In this document: positions 36,616 to 46,330 of the stretch, one piece after another
How the letters are laid out: each line of letters starts with the position of its first letter
Numbering within the stretch: the first letter of the stretch is position 1
NCBI RefSeq assembly: GCF_003023845.1
Contig: NZ_PYFT01000001.1
Coordinates: forward strand, 2,356,001-2,420,000
From: Adhaeribacter arboris
Lineage (GTDB): Bacteria; Bacteroidota; Bacteroidia; Cytophagales; Hymenobacteraceae
DNA: 64,000 nucleotides
Direction of reading: 5' to 3'
The notes under the pieces: model-generated
What the model was told of the DNA's origin: nothing
Database searches by the model: none
The model's input: only the letters and a program-made list of their open reading frames with translations
Translations under genes and position numbers: made by a program

Positions 36616-39600
36616 ATGGCAAGGCTTCAGCAAATTGAAAACAGACTTAAAGATATTAATGAAGTAGTTTTCCAAGAGCTTTGTGATTGCTACCTAGCCT
36701 TAAGGAATTCATCATACAAAGCTTTTATTCGTTCAGGTAGCCAAACCGGTAAACAAAAGACAGTAAAAGGTACGCCAGATTCTTTCTTTGTACTACCTAA
36801 TGGTAGATATTTATTTGTAGAAGTTACAACGGTTGGAAATACTAGAAAAGGACAACTTTTAAAAAAGCTTATTGATGATATAAAGAAGTGCTTAAATGAA
36901 GAAAAAACAGGAATCCTAAATAAGTATATTCAAGAGATTGTATTATGCTTTAATTCAAAACTAAAGACCAATGAAGTAGAAATTTTAAATAAGTTAGTCA
37001 AGGATGCAGGTGTTTATAAACTGACTTTAGTTACCTTAAATGAATTAGCTACCCAAATTCATTTAAGGTACAGACATTTAGCTAAGGAATATTTAAATCT
37101 TTCTTTAGATACAGGTCAGTTAGTGTCTCTAGAAAAATTTATTCATAATTATAATAATAAAGGACAAAGCTTAGCTACACCTCTTGATAACAAATTTGTT
37201 CATCGTGAAACTGAACTTAAGGCAGTAATTGATTCATTTGAAAGAAATGATTTAGTAATTTTAACGGGATCTCCTGGAGTTGGTAAATCTAAGCTCGCCT
37301 TAGAAGGAATTAATAGTTTTTTAAAAACAAATTTAGATTATAATGCTTATGCCGTCTTAGATAAAAATTATGATATTTTTGAGGATTTAACTCAATATTT
37401 CGAGCCTAATAGTAAAAATATTGTTTTTATAGACGATGCTAACCGTTATGATAGACTTGCTCAAATTGTAGGATTCACTAAAGGATTAGAAAATGGTAAA
37501 TTAAAGGTTGTTTTAACTGTAAGAGATTATGCTTTAAACCAGCTTAAAGATTTTCCATTTGATAACTTTCCACATGTAATTTCGATTAGTGGATTTACTG
37601 ATGAACAACTTACTGATATAATAAAAAACAAACCTTTTGATATCACAAACTCTAGGTATCAAAAGGAAATATTAAGAATAGCTGATGGAAATCCTCGATT
37701 AGCTATAATGACCGCGAAACTAGCTCTTGAAAAGAATAATATTTATGCACTTCAAGATGTTTCAGACTTATTTGATCAATACTTTTCTTCTTTTATAAAA
37801 GATAATAAGTATTTCGCTAAATCTGAAGTTTTGAAGGTGTTAGGTTTAATTGCTTTTTTCAATACCTTGCCCTATGATGATGATAAAGTATTAGATAGTT
37901 TGCTCCGGAAATTTAAACTTGATAAAAACTCGTTTATTGATTCTATTGATAAATTAGAGCAATTAGAATTAATTGAAATTCAATTTGAGCATGTTAAAAT
38001 TTCTGAGCAGAACTTAGCTACTTATTTCTTTTATAAGGTTTTTATTAAAGATGCTTTATTATCCTTCCAGGATTTATTAATCAGCTATTTTGAAACAAAT
38101 ATAGGAAGATTTCGAGATACTGTAATTCCTGCAAATAATACATTTGGTTACCGCAATGTAATTGACAAAATACGTTCTCCATTAAAAATCTATTGGAATA
38201 CTATTCAATCAGACGAAGACAAAGCTTTTAAGTTTTTGCATATCTTTTGGGCTTATTTACTTAACGAATCTTTGGAGTTTGTTCTTGTGGCAATAAACCC
38301 ATTAGATGTTCTGCCAATAATAGAGTATAACACTCAATATAAAACCAATGATTTTACAAGTAATAAAAATAGTTATTTAGAATTATTGAGTCGGTTTTAC
38401 TCAGTTCCAAACCACTTGCAGGAGGCTGTAGAATTAAGCTTTGAATATGTAAGAAGAAAACCAAAACATTTGCCTGAACTTATAAAAAATATAGATGGAT
38501 ATTTTGCATTTGATATTGAGGATGAAGACTTTAGTTTTATTAGGCAGCAAAACTTATTCGATTTTATTATTGGGAAAATTAATCAGGAAGATGAATTATA
38601 TGTTCACGCTTTTATAGCTATTTCTCAAAATTTTTTAAGATACCAATTTAATTACACAAGGAACGGTAGGGGAAACACAATTTATATTGGCCGTTATCCC
38701 CTGCCATTAACTTCTTCTATACAAGCAATACGCACTAAGATTTGGCAAACACTAGACTATCTATTTCCTTATTATCCAAATGAGTGTTTTAAAGTTGTTT
38801 ATAACTACTCACAAAGAAGCCCAGATGTAATAGAATCTATAATGGTTTATGATTTAGAATATTTTCTGATCATTATTTCCAAACATTTTTCTTCAGAATC
38901 ATTTAAGCATTGTTTTCTTGTACAAGAGTATGCAAGATGGCTTAAGAGAAATGGAATAAATAATAGTCATTACATTAATTTATTGCATCAGTTTAACAAT
39001 CCTGCATATCAAATGTTTACAAAGATTGATAGAAATAGATTCAGAGATAAAGATGATTATGAGCTTAATGATTATGAAGAATATGAACGCTTAAAAGAAG
39101 AAGAAATTCGGAATTACTTCTTGTTCAGTACAAGAGAACAATTTGATTCATTCGTTCAATCATTCTTACAAATTGAAGATTGGGAAGAACTTCGACACTC
39201 AGATTTTAATCAATCATTAGATTTAATTATAGATGAAAATATCAAACAAAATACAAGTATAGGACAATACATTTTGTACTATATTCTTACGCATGATAGA
39301 TTAAGAAATTATCAACTATCTCAAACTATTTTATCAATTGCAACCTCAAGCATTTTAAAGGAAAAATTTTGGCATTTTATTAAAGCTATTCCTGTAAACG
39401 AGGCTATAAATTCTTGTATAATCAATTTCTTGTCCTGTTTACCAGAAGAGGAAGTTAATGAAGAATATATTTCCGATTTAGAGGATGCAATCAATAACAT
39501 TGGTCCTAATCAATATATACGTATAGCAGCTTTTGATAAGTTTTTTAAATTAAGAAATAATCTTTTTGACAATATTTTAAATATTATTTTAAATAAAAAT

Positions 39601-40362
39601 GAAAATGAAAATTTCAAAATTAAGTTAGGACGCAACTTCTTTGAATTTGCTGTAAATTATACTCAAAATATTAATCTTTTGAAAAAAGCTTATCTCCAGC
39701 AAGATTTAATTAATAACCTTTTTGATTATAAAGGTGAAGAATTATTACTAATTTTAAACAAAGACAATACTTTTCTTAAAGATTATTTAGAATTTATTTT
39801 TAAAGACCAAGTTCATGTTAAAACATCAGAATATAAATCGTTGCATATAATTTGGCAATTATCTGACTATTCAAATTTGCTTGATGAAGCAATAGGCATT
39901 ATTTGTAAGAAAGACCCATATGTTGGATTTGGAGAAAATTTTGCTAATGCATTTTTTCAAAACTTATCGGAAGAAGATAAGTCCAAAGCAGATTTTTATA
40001 TTCTCCATTTTATAGAAAAATATAATAATTACAGACGTAAAATGAAGATTATATTTGACGTGTTAAGACATTCAAGGAAAGAACTTTTCGATACCGCTTT
40101 TCAAAAATATATTTCTACAAATCAGAATTTAGAGAATTTTAAAAAAATATCATGGATTGGTAATGGAGGAGTGTATAATGGTGATATAATTATTGCAGAT
40201 ATTCATGCTGCTGAATGGATTAGAATTTTAAATCTTATCGAAAAGTCTTCTTTAGGTATAAAAGCTATTCCTTTAAAAAGATATGTACAAGAATTGATTG
40301 ATGCAGAAAAGAAAAGCGCCAATTGGGAACGTAAAAACAAATTCTTAGATGATAGGGATTAA
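36616..40362 (+). CDS. Nuclease-STAND NTPase fusion, antiphage Avs-like
   Basis: 1248 residues, clearly more AT-rich than both neighbours. Residues 1-115 contain GTPDSFF (52-58) and FVEVTT (67-72), a PD…E-x-T arrangement seen in restriction-like nuclease domains, with T in place of the usual K. The NTPase follows: Walker A GSPGVGKS (218-225), Walker B NIVFIDDAN (268-276) and KVVLTVRD (about 297-304). The remaining 800 residues are helical and repeat-like, the usual sensor arm of STAND proteins. Nuclease, STAND ATPase and helical repeats are the plan of Avs-type antiphage proteins, which bind phage proteins and activate an effector. It is a stand-alone gene with its own terminator, inserted in the potassium locus. 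Subfamily is unknown. Confidence 0.75.
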   Translation: MARLQQIENRLKDINEVVFQELCDCYLALRNSSYKAFIRSGSQTGKQKTVKGTPDSFFVLPNGRYLFVEVTTVGNTRKGQLLKKLIDDIKKCLNEEKTGILNKYIQEIVLCFNSKLKTNEVEILNKLVKDAGVYKLTLVTLNELATQIHLRYRHLAKEYLNLSLDTGQLVSLEKFIHNYNNKGQSLATPLDNKFVHRETELKAVIDSFERNDLVILTGSPGVGKSKLALEGINSFLKTNLDYNAYAVLDKNYDIFEDLTQYFEPNSKNIVFIDDANRYDRLAQIVGFTKGLENGKLKVVLTVRDYALNQLKDFPFDNFPHVISISGFTDEQLTDIIKNKPFDITNSRYQKEILRIADGNPRLAIMTAKLALEKNNIYALQDVSDLFDQYFSSFIKDNKYFAKSEVLKVLGLIAFFNTLPYDDDKVLDSLLRKFKLDKNSFIDSIDKLEQLELIEIQFEHVKISEQNLATYFFYKVFIKDALLSFQDLLISYFETNIGRFRDTVIPANNTFGYRNVIDKIRSPLKIYWNTIQSDEDKAFKFLHIFWAYLLNESLEFVLVAINPLDVLPIIEYNTQYKTNDFTSNKNSYLELLSRFYSVPNHLQEAVELSFEYVRRKPKHLPELIKNIDGYFAFDIEDEDFSFIRQQNLFDFIIGKINQEDELYVHAFIAISQNFLRYQFNYTRNGRGNTIYIGRYPLPLTSSIQAIRTKIWQTLDYLFPYYPNECFKVVYNYSQRSPDVIESIMVYDLEYFLIIISKHFSSESFKHCFLVQEYARWLKRNGINNSHYINLLHQFNNPAYQMFTKIDRNRFRDKDDYELNDYEEYERLKEEEIRNYFLFSTREQFDSFVQSFLQIEDWEELRHSDFNQSLDLIIDENIKQNTSIGQYILYYILTHDRLRNYQLSQTILSIATSSILKEKFWHFIKAIPVNEAINSCIINFLSCLPEEEVNEEYISDLEDAINNIGPNQYIRIAAFDKFFKLRNNLFDNILNIILNKNENENFKIKLGRNFFEFAVNYTQNINLLKKAYLQQDLINNLFDYKGEELLLILNKDNTFLKDYLEFIFKDQVHVKTSEYKSLHIIWQLSDYSNLLDEAIGIICKKDPYVGFGENFANAFFQNLSEEDKSKADFYILHFIEKYNNYRRKMKIIFDVLRHSRKELFDTAFQKYISTNQNLENFKKISWIGNGGVYNGDIIIADIHAAEWIRILNLIEKSSLGIKAIPLKRYVQELIDAEKKSANWERKNKFLDDRD

Positions 40363-40386
40363 GTATTTACACCCTCTCAAAACGAC

Positions 40387-40413
40387 AAAACCCTTCCAAA
40401 ACGGAAGGGTTTT
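40387..40413 (+). terminator. Rho-independent terminator after the STAND gene
   Basis: AAAACCCTTCC (40387-40397), loop AAAAC and GGAAGGGTTTT (40403-40413), followed by CTTTTTCT. The 11-bp stem with T-rich tail lies 25 bp after the stop, so it separates this gene from the kdp operon. Confidence 0.9.
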
Positions 40414-40506
40414 CTTTTTCTCCCCATCTAACCAAATAGTATAAAAATGCTTACTAATAATTGATTTACAGTTAGTTAAATCAATATTCTAAGTCAATTT
40501 CATTCA

Positions 40507-40524
40507 CTGGCATACCAATTGGCA
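40507..40524 (+). promoter_or_regulatory. Candidate sigma-54 (-24/-12) promoter of the kdp operon
   Basis: CTGGCATACCAATTGGCA resembles the CTGGCACGNNNNTTGCW sigma-54 consensus: the -24 CTGGCA is exact and TTGG stands where TTGC is expected at -12, with correct spacing. The predicted transcription start would be about 25 bp before the first small gene. It is made plausible by the sigma-54 type regulator upstream. Confidence 0.4.
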
Positions 40525-40555
40525 AAGAGGACGCATACCATACCAAATAAAAACA

Positions 40556-40648
40556 ATGGATTTTCTCTTAACGCCTCTTTTACTGCTCACCGGTTTAATC
40601 TTCTTCTGGTTGTTTTTTAAAACGGTGGATTACTTCGAAACTATTTAA
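40556..40648 (+). CDS. 30-residue membrane microprotein before kdpF
   Basis: MDFLLTPLLLLTGLIFFWLF, then FKTVDYFETI: a single transmembrane helix with an acidic C-terminus. It begins 13 bp before kdpF's ATG and shares its strand. It is not KdpF itself, which follows, and I do not know a name for it. Its place at the head of the operon suggests a role in assembling or regulating the Kdp complex. Confidence 0.65.
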   Translation: MDFLLTPLLLLTGLIFFWLFFKTVDYFETI

Positions 40649-40661
40649 ACACCTCACCCAC

Positions 40662-40742
40662 ATGATGATCCTCCTCTTCTTTCTGGCTTTGGCCGTGTTC
40701 GGGTACCTGGTTTACGTTTTACTCCGGCCCGAAAAATTTTAA
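40662..40742 (+). CDS. kdpF: KdpF, small subunit of potassium-transporting ATPase
   Basis: 26 residues, MMILLFFLALAVFGYLVYVL then LRPEKF. One membrane helix and the terminal RPEKF are typical of KdpF, which stabilises the KdpFABC complex by contacting lipid and KdpA/B. It lies directly before kdpA, 18 bp upstream of its start, as in other kdpFABC operons. Confidence 0.9.
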   Translation: MMILLFFLALAVFGYLVYVLLRPEKF

Positions 40743-40760
40743 TCCGCAACGCATATTCCC

Positions 40761-42476
40761 ATGACAACTGAATTACTCAGCGTAATAATCACCTACGGCC
40801 TCACTTTGTTACTGGCCATACCTTTCGGCAAATACATCGCCCGCGTTTTTAAAGGCGAAAAAACTTTCCTGGACTTTTTAGCCCCGCTCGAACGGGGTAT
40901 TCTGCGCTTTTCCGGCGTGGATGCCCGCCGCGAAATGAATTGGAAACAACACCTGGTAGCTTTGCTCACTATCAACATGCTCTGGTTCGGGTACGCGATG
41001 GTCGTCCTGGTAACGCAAGGCAACTTGCCCCTCAACCCCGACGGTAATCCTTCGCAAACCGCCGATTTAGCTTTTAACACCGCCATTAGCTTTTTGGTGA
41101 ATTGTAATTTGCAGCACTATTCCGGCGAAAGCGGGCTCACGTATTTCTCGCAGTTAGGCGTGATTACGTTTCTGCAATTTACGTCGGCGGCTACCGGTAT
41201 TGCGGCCTTAATCGTGGTGTTTAATGCCTTACGCGAGAAAACCACCCAAAACCTGGGCAACTTTTTCGATATTCTGCTGAAATCTACCACCCGTATTCTG
41301 CTGCCGCTTTGCTTCATAATGGCGGTAATTTTGGTTTTCAACGGAACACCCGCCAGCTTTGCCGGCAAAGATAGCTTAACTACTCTGCAAGGCGACAGCG
41401 TACAAGTTTCCCGCGGTCCGGCCGCCGGCATGATTGCCATTAAGCACCTGGGTACCAACGGCGGCGGTTGGTTTGGCGCCAACTCCGCGCACCCGTTAGA
41501 AAACCCCAACTACCTCACCAACATGGTCGAAATGGTGGCGCAGGTACTTATTCCCTTGGCTTTAATCTTTGCCCTGGGTTTTTACCTGAACCGCAAAAAA
41601 CTGGCCTGGGTCATTTACGGCGTCATGACGGCTGGCTTCCTGCTGTTATTAATCCCGACCATTATTGCGGAAACCAGCGGTAATCCGGCTATTCGCCAGC
41701 TGGGCATCGCGCAGCAACTGGGCAGCATGGAAGGCAAAGAGATTCGATTTGGCGCTACCGCTTCGGCGTATTGGAGCATTGTTACCACGGTTATTTCTAC
41801 GGGCTCGGTCAACAGCATGCACGACAGCTTTATGCCCTTGTCCGGACTCATGCAACTTTTGGCCATGATGACCAACGCCTTTTACGGCGGCTGCGGGGCC
41901 GGAATTTTAAATTTTTACATCTACATCATTATTGCGGTGTTTATTTCGGGTTTAATGGTGGGCCGCACGCCGGAGTTTCTGGGTCATAAAGTAGAAGCCC
42001 GCGAAATGAAAATTGCCGTGCTGGTAGCCTTGCTGCATCCCTTCCTGATTCTGGTCGGCACCGCTTTATCGTCCTGGACCTTTGTAAACTACCCGGAAGT
42101 AGCCTGGGCCGTGAAACCGGCTAACTGGTTAAACAACCCCGGTTTTCACGGTTTCTCCGAAATGCTGTACGAGAACACTTCGTCGGCCGCCAACAACGGT
42201 TCGGGTTTCGAAGGTTTGGGCGATAACAACATTTTCTGGAACGTAACCACCGGTTTTCTTTTAATCCTGGGCCGTTACTTACCCATTATTGGCCCCGTGG
42301 CCATCGCGGGTTTGCTGGCGAATAAAAAATACATTCCGGAAAGCGCCGGTACGCTCCGCACCGATACGAGTACCTTCGGCATCATGACCTTCGCGGTTAT
42401 TATGATTATTGCCGCCCTGGCGTTTTTCCCCGCTTTGGTAATCGGGCCTATCGCGGAATATTTTACGCTTTATTAA
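40761..42476 (+). CDS. kdpA: KdpA, potassium channel-like subunit
   Basis: 571 residues with about ten membrane helices. Selectivity-filter-like segments such as VNCNLQHYSG, GTNGGGWFGANSAHPLENP, GFYGGC (NAFYGGCGAG) and AANNGSGFEGL correspond to the four pore loops of KdpA. KdpA carries K+ through the channel-like path of the KdpFABC complex in the cytoplasmic membrane. It follows kdpF and is separated from kdpB by a 237-bp gap holding a palindromic repeat, unlike the tight spacing usual in kdp operons. Confidence 0.96.
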   Translation: MTTELLSVIITYGLTLLLAIPFGKYIARVFKGEKTFLDFLAPLERGILRFSGVDARREMNWKQHLVALLTINMLWFGYAMVVLVTQGNLPLNPDGNPSQTADLAFNTAISFLVNCNLQHYSGESGLTYFSQLGVITFLQFTSAATGIAALIVVFNALREKTTQNLGNFFDILLKSTTRILLPLCFIMAVILVFNGTPASFAGKDSLTTLQGDSVQVSRGPAAGMIAIKHLGTNGGGWFGANSAHPLENPNYLTNMVEMVAQVLIPLALIFALGFYLNRKKLAWVIYGVMTAGFLLLLIPTIIAETSGNPAIRQLGIAQQLGSMEGKEIRFGATASAYWSIVTTVISTGSVNSMHDSFMPLSGLMQLLAMMTNAFYGGCGAGILNFYIYIIIAVFISGLMVGRTPEFLGHKVEAREMKIAVLVALLHPFLILVGTALSSWTFVNYPEVAWAVKPANWLNNPGFHGFSEMLYENTSSAANNGSGFEGLGDNNIFWNVTTGFLLILGRYLPIIGPVAIAGLLANKKYIPESAGTLRTDTSTFGIMTFAVIMIIAALAFFPALVIGPIAEYFTLY

Positions 42477-42491
42477 TCTATAATCTAAATC

Positions 42492-42638
42492 ATGGCGCGA
42501 GCGTCTTCGCTCGTGTCTAAAATTTGGGAGGCCTCTGGCCGGGCGAACCGATCAACCTTAGCCAGGAGGATGTAAGTTAATTTTCCACCGGCCAGAGGCC
42601 GGACGATAGTCAGTCACGAGGCTGGAGCCTCGCGCCAT
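42492..42638. repeat. Palindromic element, copy 1 (kdpA-kdpB spacer)
   Basis: Long nested inverted repeat: outer arms ATGGCGCGAG and CTCGCGCCAT, an inner GCGAGCG hairpin, and GGCCTCTGGCCGG pairing with CCGGCCAGAGGCC. The same architecture recurs at 44793-44936 in the kdpB-kdpC spacer. Confidence 0.85.
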
Positions 42639-42713
42639 TGTCGAGGTAAATTACCCAGAATGGAGCAGTGCTACTCTCAACAAGATCAATACGAATAAAT
42701 AATATCAATAAAA

Positions 42714-44756
42714 ATGACTTCTAAAAATACCTCCTTATTTCAGAAAGACCTGGTGGGCGAAGCGCTCCAGCAAGCTTTCGTGAAACTGAATCCCAAGAGC
42801 ATGTTCCGCAACCCGGTCATGTTTACCGTCGAAATCGGCACCTTTATCATGTTGTTGGTCAGTGGAAGTACGCTTATCTTGCCGGATAAAACCCAAGGCA
42901 GTTTTGGGTATAATTGTACCATCTTCCTGGTTTTATTTTTAACCTTGCTGTTCGCCAATTTCGCCGAAGCCATTGCCGAAGCCCGCGGCAAAGCCCAGGC
43001 CAACAGCCTACGCAAAACCCGCGAAGAAACGCCTGCCCTGGTAGTACTACCGGATGGTTCGCAAAAAACCATTTCTTCGTCGCAGTTAAAAAAAGGCGAC
43101 GTGTTTCTGGTAAAAGCCGGCGAACTCATTCCCACGGACGGGGAAATTGTGGAGGGTTTAGCGACCATCGACGAAAGCGCCATTACCGGCGAAAGTGCCC
43201 CGGTTATCCGGGAAGCGGTCGGCGATAAATCCAGCGTAACGGGTGGTACTAAAGTATTGTCGGATAAAATAAAAGTTATTGTCACTACCGAACCCGGGGA
43301 AAGCTTTCTGGATAAAATGATTGCCTTGGTAGAAGGCGCCAGCCGCCAGAAAACGCCCAACGAAATTGCCTTGACCATTCTGCTGGCCGGTTTTACCTTG
43401 GTGTTCGTGATTGTGTGCGTTACCTTAAAACCCTTTGCCGATTACGCCAACACGCCCATTACCATTGCCGCGCTGATTTCTTTGTTTGTGTGTTTAATTC
43501 CCACTACCATCGGGGGCTTGTTATCGGCAATTGGTATTGCGGGCATGGACCGCGCTTTGCGGGCGAACGTGATTACCAAATCCGGGAAAGCCGTAGAAAC
43601 GGCCGGCGATATTGATGTATTGCTGCTGGATAAAACCGGAACGATTACCATTGGTAACCGCAAAGCCACCAGCTTTTACGCCCGCCATTTAATCGACGAA
43701 ACACATTTTATCCGGACCAGTTATTTAAGTTCGTTATCGGACAATACCCCGGAAGGTAAATCCATTGTGGAACTGGCTAACTCACGGAACGGGAGCCCGA
43801 TAAACGGGATAAAATTACCGGATTCGGCTTTTGTAAAGTTCACCGCCGAAACCCGTAGCAGCGGCGTAGACCTCCCGGACGGTACCCGCATCCGCAAAGG
43901 CGCCTACGATGCCATTCGAACCCTCACCGAAAAAGCTGGTAACCCGTTTCCGGAAGATATCGCGGTGAAGGTAAAAGACATCTCCAGTAATGGCGGCACG
44001 CCGCTGGTCGTAAGTGAAAATGAAAACGTGTTGGGTGTTATTGAGTTGCAGGATATTATAAAAACGGGTATTTCGGAACGGTTCGAGCGTTTGCGCAAGA
44101 TGGGCGTTAAAACCGTAATGGTAACTGGCGACAACCCTTTAACCGCCAAATTTATCGCCGAAAAAGCCGGCGTCGACGATTTTATTGCCGAAGCCAAGCC
44201 GGAAGATAAAATGAACTACATTAAAGCCGAACAAGCCCAGGGCAAACTGGTCGCCATGATGGGCGACGGCACCAACGATGCGCCCGCCTTAGCCCAGGCC
44301 GACGTAGGCGTAGCCATGAACTCCGGTACCCAGGCCGCCAAAGAAGCCGGCAACATGGTAGATTTAGACAACGACCCCACCAAACTTATCGAAATCGTAG
44401 AAATCGGCAAGCAATTACTCATGACCCGCGGTACCCTCACTACTTTTTCCATTGCCAACGACGTCGCCAAGTATTTCGCCATTGTCCCGGCTTTGTTTAT
44501 CGCGGCCATTCCGGCTTTGCAAGGTTTAAACATCATGCGCCTCAGCAGCCCCGAGAGTGCTATCTTATCGGCGGTTATTTTCAACGCGATTATTATCCCG
44601 TTTCTAATTCCGCTGGCCTTAAAAGGCGTAGAATACAAACCCATTGGGGCCAGTGCCTTGCTGCGCCGAAACTTGCTTTATTACGGTTTCGGCGGCGTTA
44701 TCATCCCGTTCATCGGTATTAAAGTAATTGATATGGTAGTGTCCTTGTTTATTTAA
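42714..44756 (+). CDS. kdpB: KdpB, P-type ATPase subunit
   Basis: 680 residues. The phosphorylation motif is D306-KTGT in VLLLDKTGT, with the TGES actuator loop at 158-161 (ITGESAPV) and [21 protein letters not shown] near the hinge. These are all the core P-type ATPase motifs, and about seven membrane helices surround them. KdpB hydrolyses ATP to drive K+ import through KdpA. It is preceded by the palindromic element and has no obvious separate promoter. Confidence 0.97.
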   Translation: MTSKNTSLFQKDLVGEALQQAFVKLNPKSMFRNPVMFTVEIGTFIMLLVSGSTLILPDKTQGSFGYNCTIFLVLFLTLLFANFAEAIAEARGKAQANSLRKTREETPALVVLPDGSQKTISSSQLKKGDVFLVKAGELIPTDGEIVEGLATIDESAITGESAPVIREAVGDKSSVTGGTKVLSDKIKVIVTTEPGESFLDKMIALVEGASRQKTPNEIALTILLAGFTLVFVIVCVTLKPFADYANTPITIAALISLFVCLIPTTIGGLLSAIGIAGMDRALRANVITKSGKAVETAGDIDVLLLDKTGTITIGNRKATSFYARHLIDETHFIRTSYLSSLSDNTPEGKSIVELANSRNGSPINGIKLPDSAFVKFTAETRSSGVDLPDGTRIRKGAYDAIRTLTEKAGNPFPEDIAVKVKDISSNGGTPLVVSENENVLGVIELQDIIKTGISERFERLRKMGVKTVMVTGDNPLTAKFIAEKAGVDDFIAEAKPEDKMNYIKAEQAQGKLVAMMGDGTNDAPALAQADVGVAMNSGTQAAKEAGNMVDLDNDPTKLIEIVEIGKQLLMTRGTLTTFSIANDVAKYFAIVPALFIAAIPALQGLNIMRLSSPESAILSAVIFNAIIIPFLIPLALKGVEYKPIGASALLRRNLLYYGFGGVIIPFIGIKVIDMVVSLFI

Positions 44757-44792
44757 AAATTTTAAATTTTCAGGATTATAGCTGGTTAAAAC

Positions 44793-44936
44793 TGGCGCGA
44801 GCGTCCACGCTCGTGTCTACTATCCGGTAGGCCTCTGGCCGGGCGAACCGATAAACCTTCATTCAGAAATATACCAGTTAGTTTCCCACCGGCCAGAGGC
44901 CGGACGATAATCCTCACGAGCGTGGACGCTCGCGAT
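44793..44936. repeat. Palindromic element, copy 2 (kdpB-kdpC spacer)
   Basis: Same family as the element at 42492-42638: GGCGCGAGCGTCCACGCTCG at the left, GGCCTCTGGCCGG…CCGGCCAGAGGCC in the middle and CGAGCGTGGACGCTCGCG at the right. It fills the 286-bp gap together with a GTCCCCCTTCGGAGGGGGT motif at about 44965. Confidence 0.85.
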
Positions 44937-44963
44937 AGAGTAAAGTAAAATTAATTAAAAAAG

Positions 44964-44992
44964 TCCCCCTTCGGAGGGGGTGGGGGGAGGAT
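44964..44992. repeat. CCCCCTTCGGAGGGGG intergenic motif, copy 1
   Basis: GTCCCCCTTCGGAGGGGGTG followed by GGGGGAGGA before kdpC. A related GTCCCCCTTTGAAGGGGGTA plus GGGGGATGA appears after kdpC at about 45670. Such short palindromes recur in Bacteroidota intergenic regions; their role is unknown to me. Confidence 0.65.
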
Positions 44993-45042
44993 GCCCAAAC
45001 TACATCCTGGCTTCTGCTAAAAAAATTTAAAAATATAGTAAA

Positions 45043-45615
45043 ATGAAAACTTATTTAATGCCTTCTTTAAAATTAACCTTCGTGCTGCTGCTTATTTGCA
45101 GTGTGATTTATCCCCTGGTGGTAGCCGGTATTGGCAAGCTGGCCCCCGGGCAAGGCGATGGGGTTAAGTTAAGCCATAATAGCCGGGTAGTGGGATACGA
45201 AAACATTGGCCAGGCTTTTACTCAACCGCAGTATTTCCAAGGCCGCCCGAGCGCGGTCGATTATAATGCCGCGGGTTCGGCCGGTTCGAATAAAGGCCCT
45301 TCCAACCCCGATTATTTAGCAGTGGTAAAAGCCCGCGTGGACACCTTTTTGCTGCAAAACCCCACCGTAAAACGCGCCGAAGTACCCAGTGAATTGGTAA
45401 CCGCTTCGGGCAGCGGCTTAGACCCGGATTTATCCGTAGCAGCCGCTACCGTGCAAATTAACCGCGTGGCCACTGCCCGTAACTTGCCCAAGGAAAAAGT
45501 AGCGGCATTAGTAAAACAACACACGCAAGCACCGCTGTTGGGTTTTCTGGGTCCGGAAAAAATCAATGTTTTAAAGTTGAATATTGCCCTGGATGAGTTG
45601 AGTGCCGGTAAGTAA
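45043..45615 (+). CDS. kdpC: KdpC, potassium-transporting ATPase subunit
   Basis: 190 residues with one N-terminal membrane helix (LKLTFVLLLICSVIYPLVVAGIG) and a periplasmic domain. FTQPQYFQGRPSAVDYNAAGSAGSNKGPSNPDY and SGSGLDPDLSVAAATVQINRVATARN are diagnostic KdpC segments. It acts as the catalytic chaperone of KdpB. It ends the kdpFABC set and is followed by an 840-bp non-coding region full of repeats. Confidence 0.95.
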   Translation: MKTYLMPSLKLTFVLLLICSVIYPLVVAGIGKLAPGQGDGVKLSHNSRVVGYENIGQAFTQPQYFQGRPSAVDYNAAGSAGSNKGPSNPDYLAVVKARVDTFLLQNPTVKRAEVPSELVTASGSGLDPDLSVAAATVQINRVATARNLPKEKVAALVKQHTQAPLLGFLGPEKINVLKLNIALDELSAGK

Positions 45616-45668
45616 GAAGGTAGATGCGGGTTGCCTATTATAAACAGTACTTTCGCGGAAGTATCAAA

Positions 45669-45699
45669 ATGTCCCCCTTTGAAGGGGGTAGGGGGATGA
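45669..45699. repeat. CCCCCTTTGAAGGGGG intergenic motif, copy 2
   Basis: GTCCCCCTTTGAAGGGGGTA followed by GGGGGATGA, the second example of the motif at 44964-44992. It sits just after kdpC. Confidence 0.65.
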
Positions 45700-45788
45700 T
45701 ATATAAGTAAGAACGTTTATTTGGCGAAAATTAGATAAATGTCAATTGCCTCTTCTAAGTTCTTACTAGGATGAAATATAAGACGACG

Positions 45789-46030
45789 GTTTATCTTTGG
45801 AGCCGGTACCCGTCTCCAGGTGGCGGTGCTATCTGGCTTGAACCGTAACCAGTTTGCCTCCTGGCCGGCAGACCTCGTTTGGCTCACCCCTCCGCCTACG
45901 GCACCTCCCCTTGAAAAAAGGGGAGGAGTCCTGGTCTAAGCTTCCTTTCCTCGTGCCTCGGAATTCTGCTGCGCAGAACCAGAACCTTAGAAGGCCCTCC
46001 ACCGCCAAACTGGTGTCGTTTATTCTTGGC
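45789..46030 (-). repeat. Dispersed intergenic repeat, copy 2
   Basis: Reverse-orientation copy of 20722-20925: it begins GTTTATCTTTGGAGCCGGTA and ends CCAAACTGGTGTCGTTTATT-CTTGGC, with the shared core AACCAGTTTGCCTCCTGGCC. The middle is different (an AAAAGGGGAGG palindrome), so only ends and core are conserved. Confidence 0.85.
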
Positions 46031-46155
46031 TACCGGATTCTAATACTAACTGGTAAATATGTCTTATTTGCTTCAACTTGATACAAAATTGCATATTGGA
46101 TTCTCTAAATAAATGCCTAAAAACCCATAAAAGCAGTAATTAGAAGAAAAGACGC

Positions 46156-46330
46156 TAATCGGGGCAACAAGGGCCTGCTGGTTTTCCGGTACCGTTAGGC
46201 ATTCCGCCGCGGAGCGAGGAAAGGAAAAGCAGCCCGCCCGAGTGTCCCGACGGGGCCCGCCGGCCGGAGGCAAACTCAGCCAGTAGAAACCAGCTAGCAC
46301 CGCCACCTGGCAAAGGGTATCGGCGTCAAA
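46156..46330 (+). repeat. Dispersed intergenic repeat, copy 3
   Basis: Shares CGGGGCCCGCCGGCCGGAGG-CAAACT and AGCACCGCCACCTGG with copies 1 and 2 in the orientation of copy 1. It lacks the conserved outer ends, so it is a shortened or diverged copy. Confidence 0.6.
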
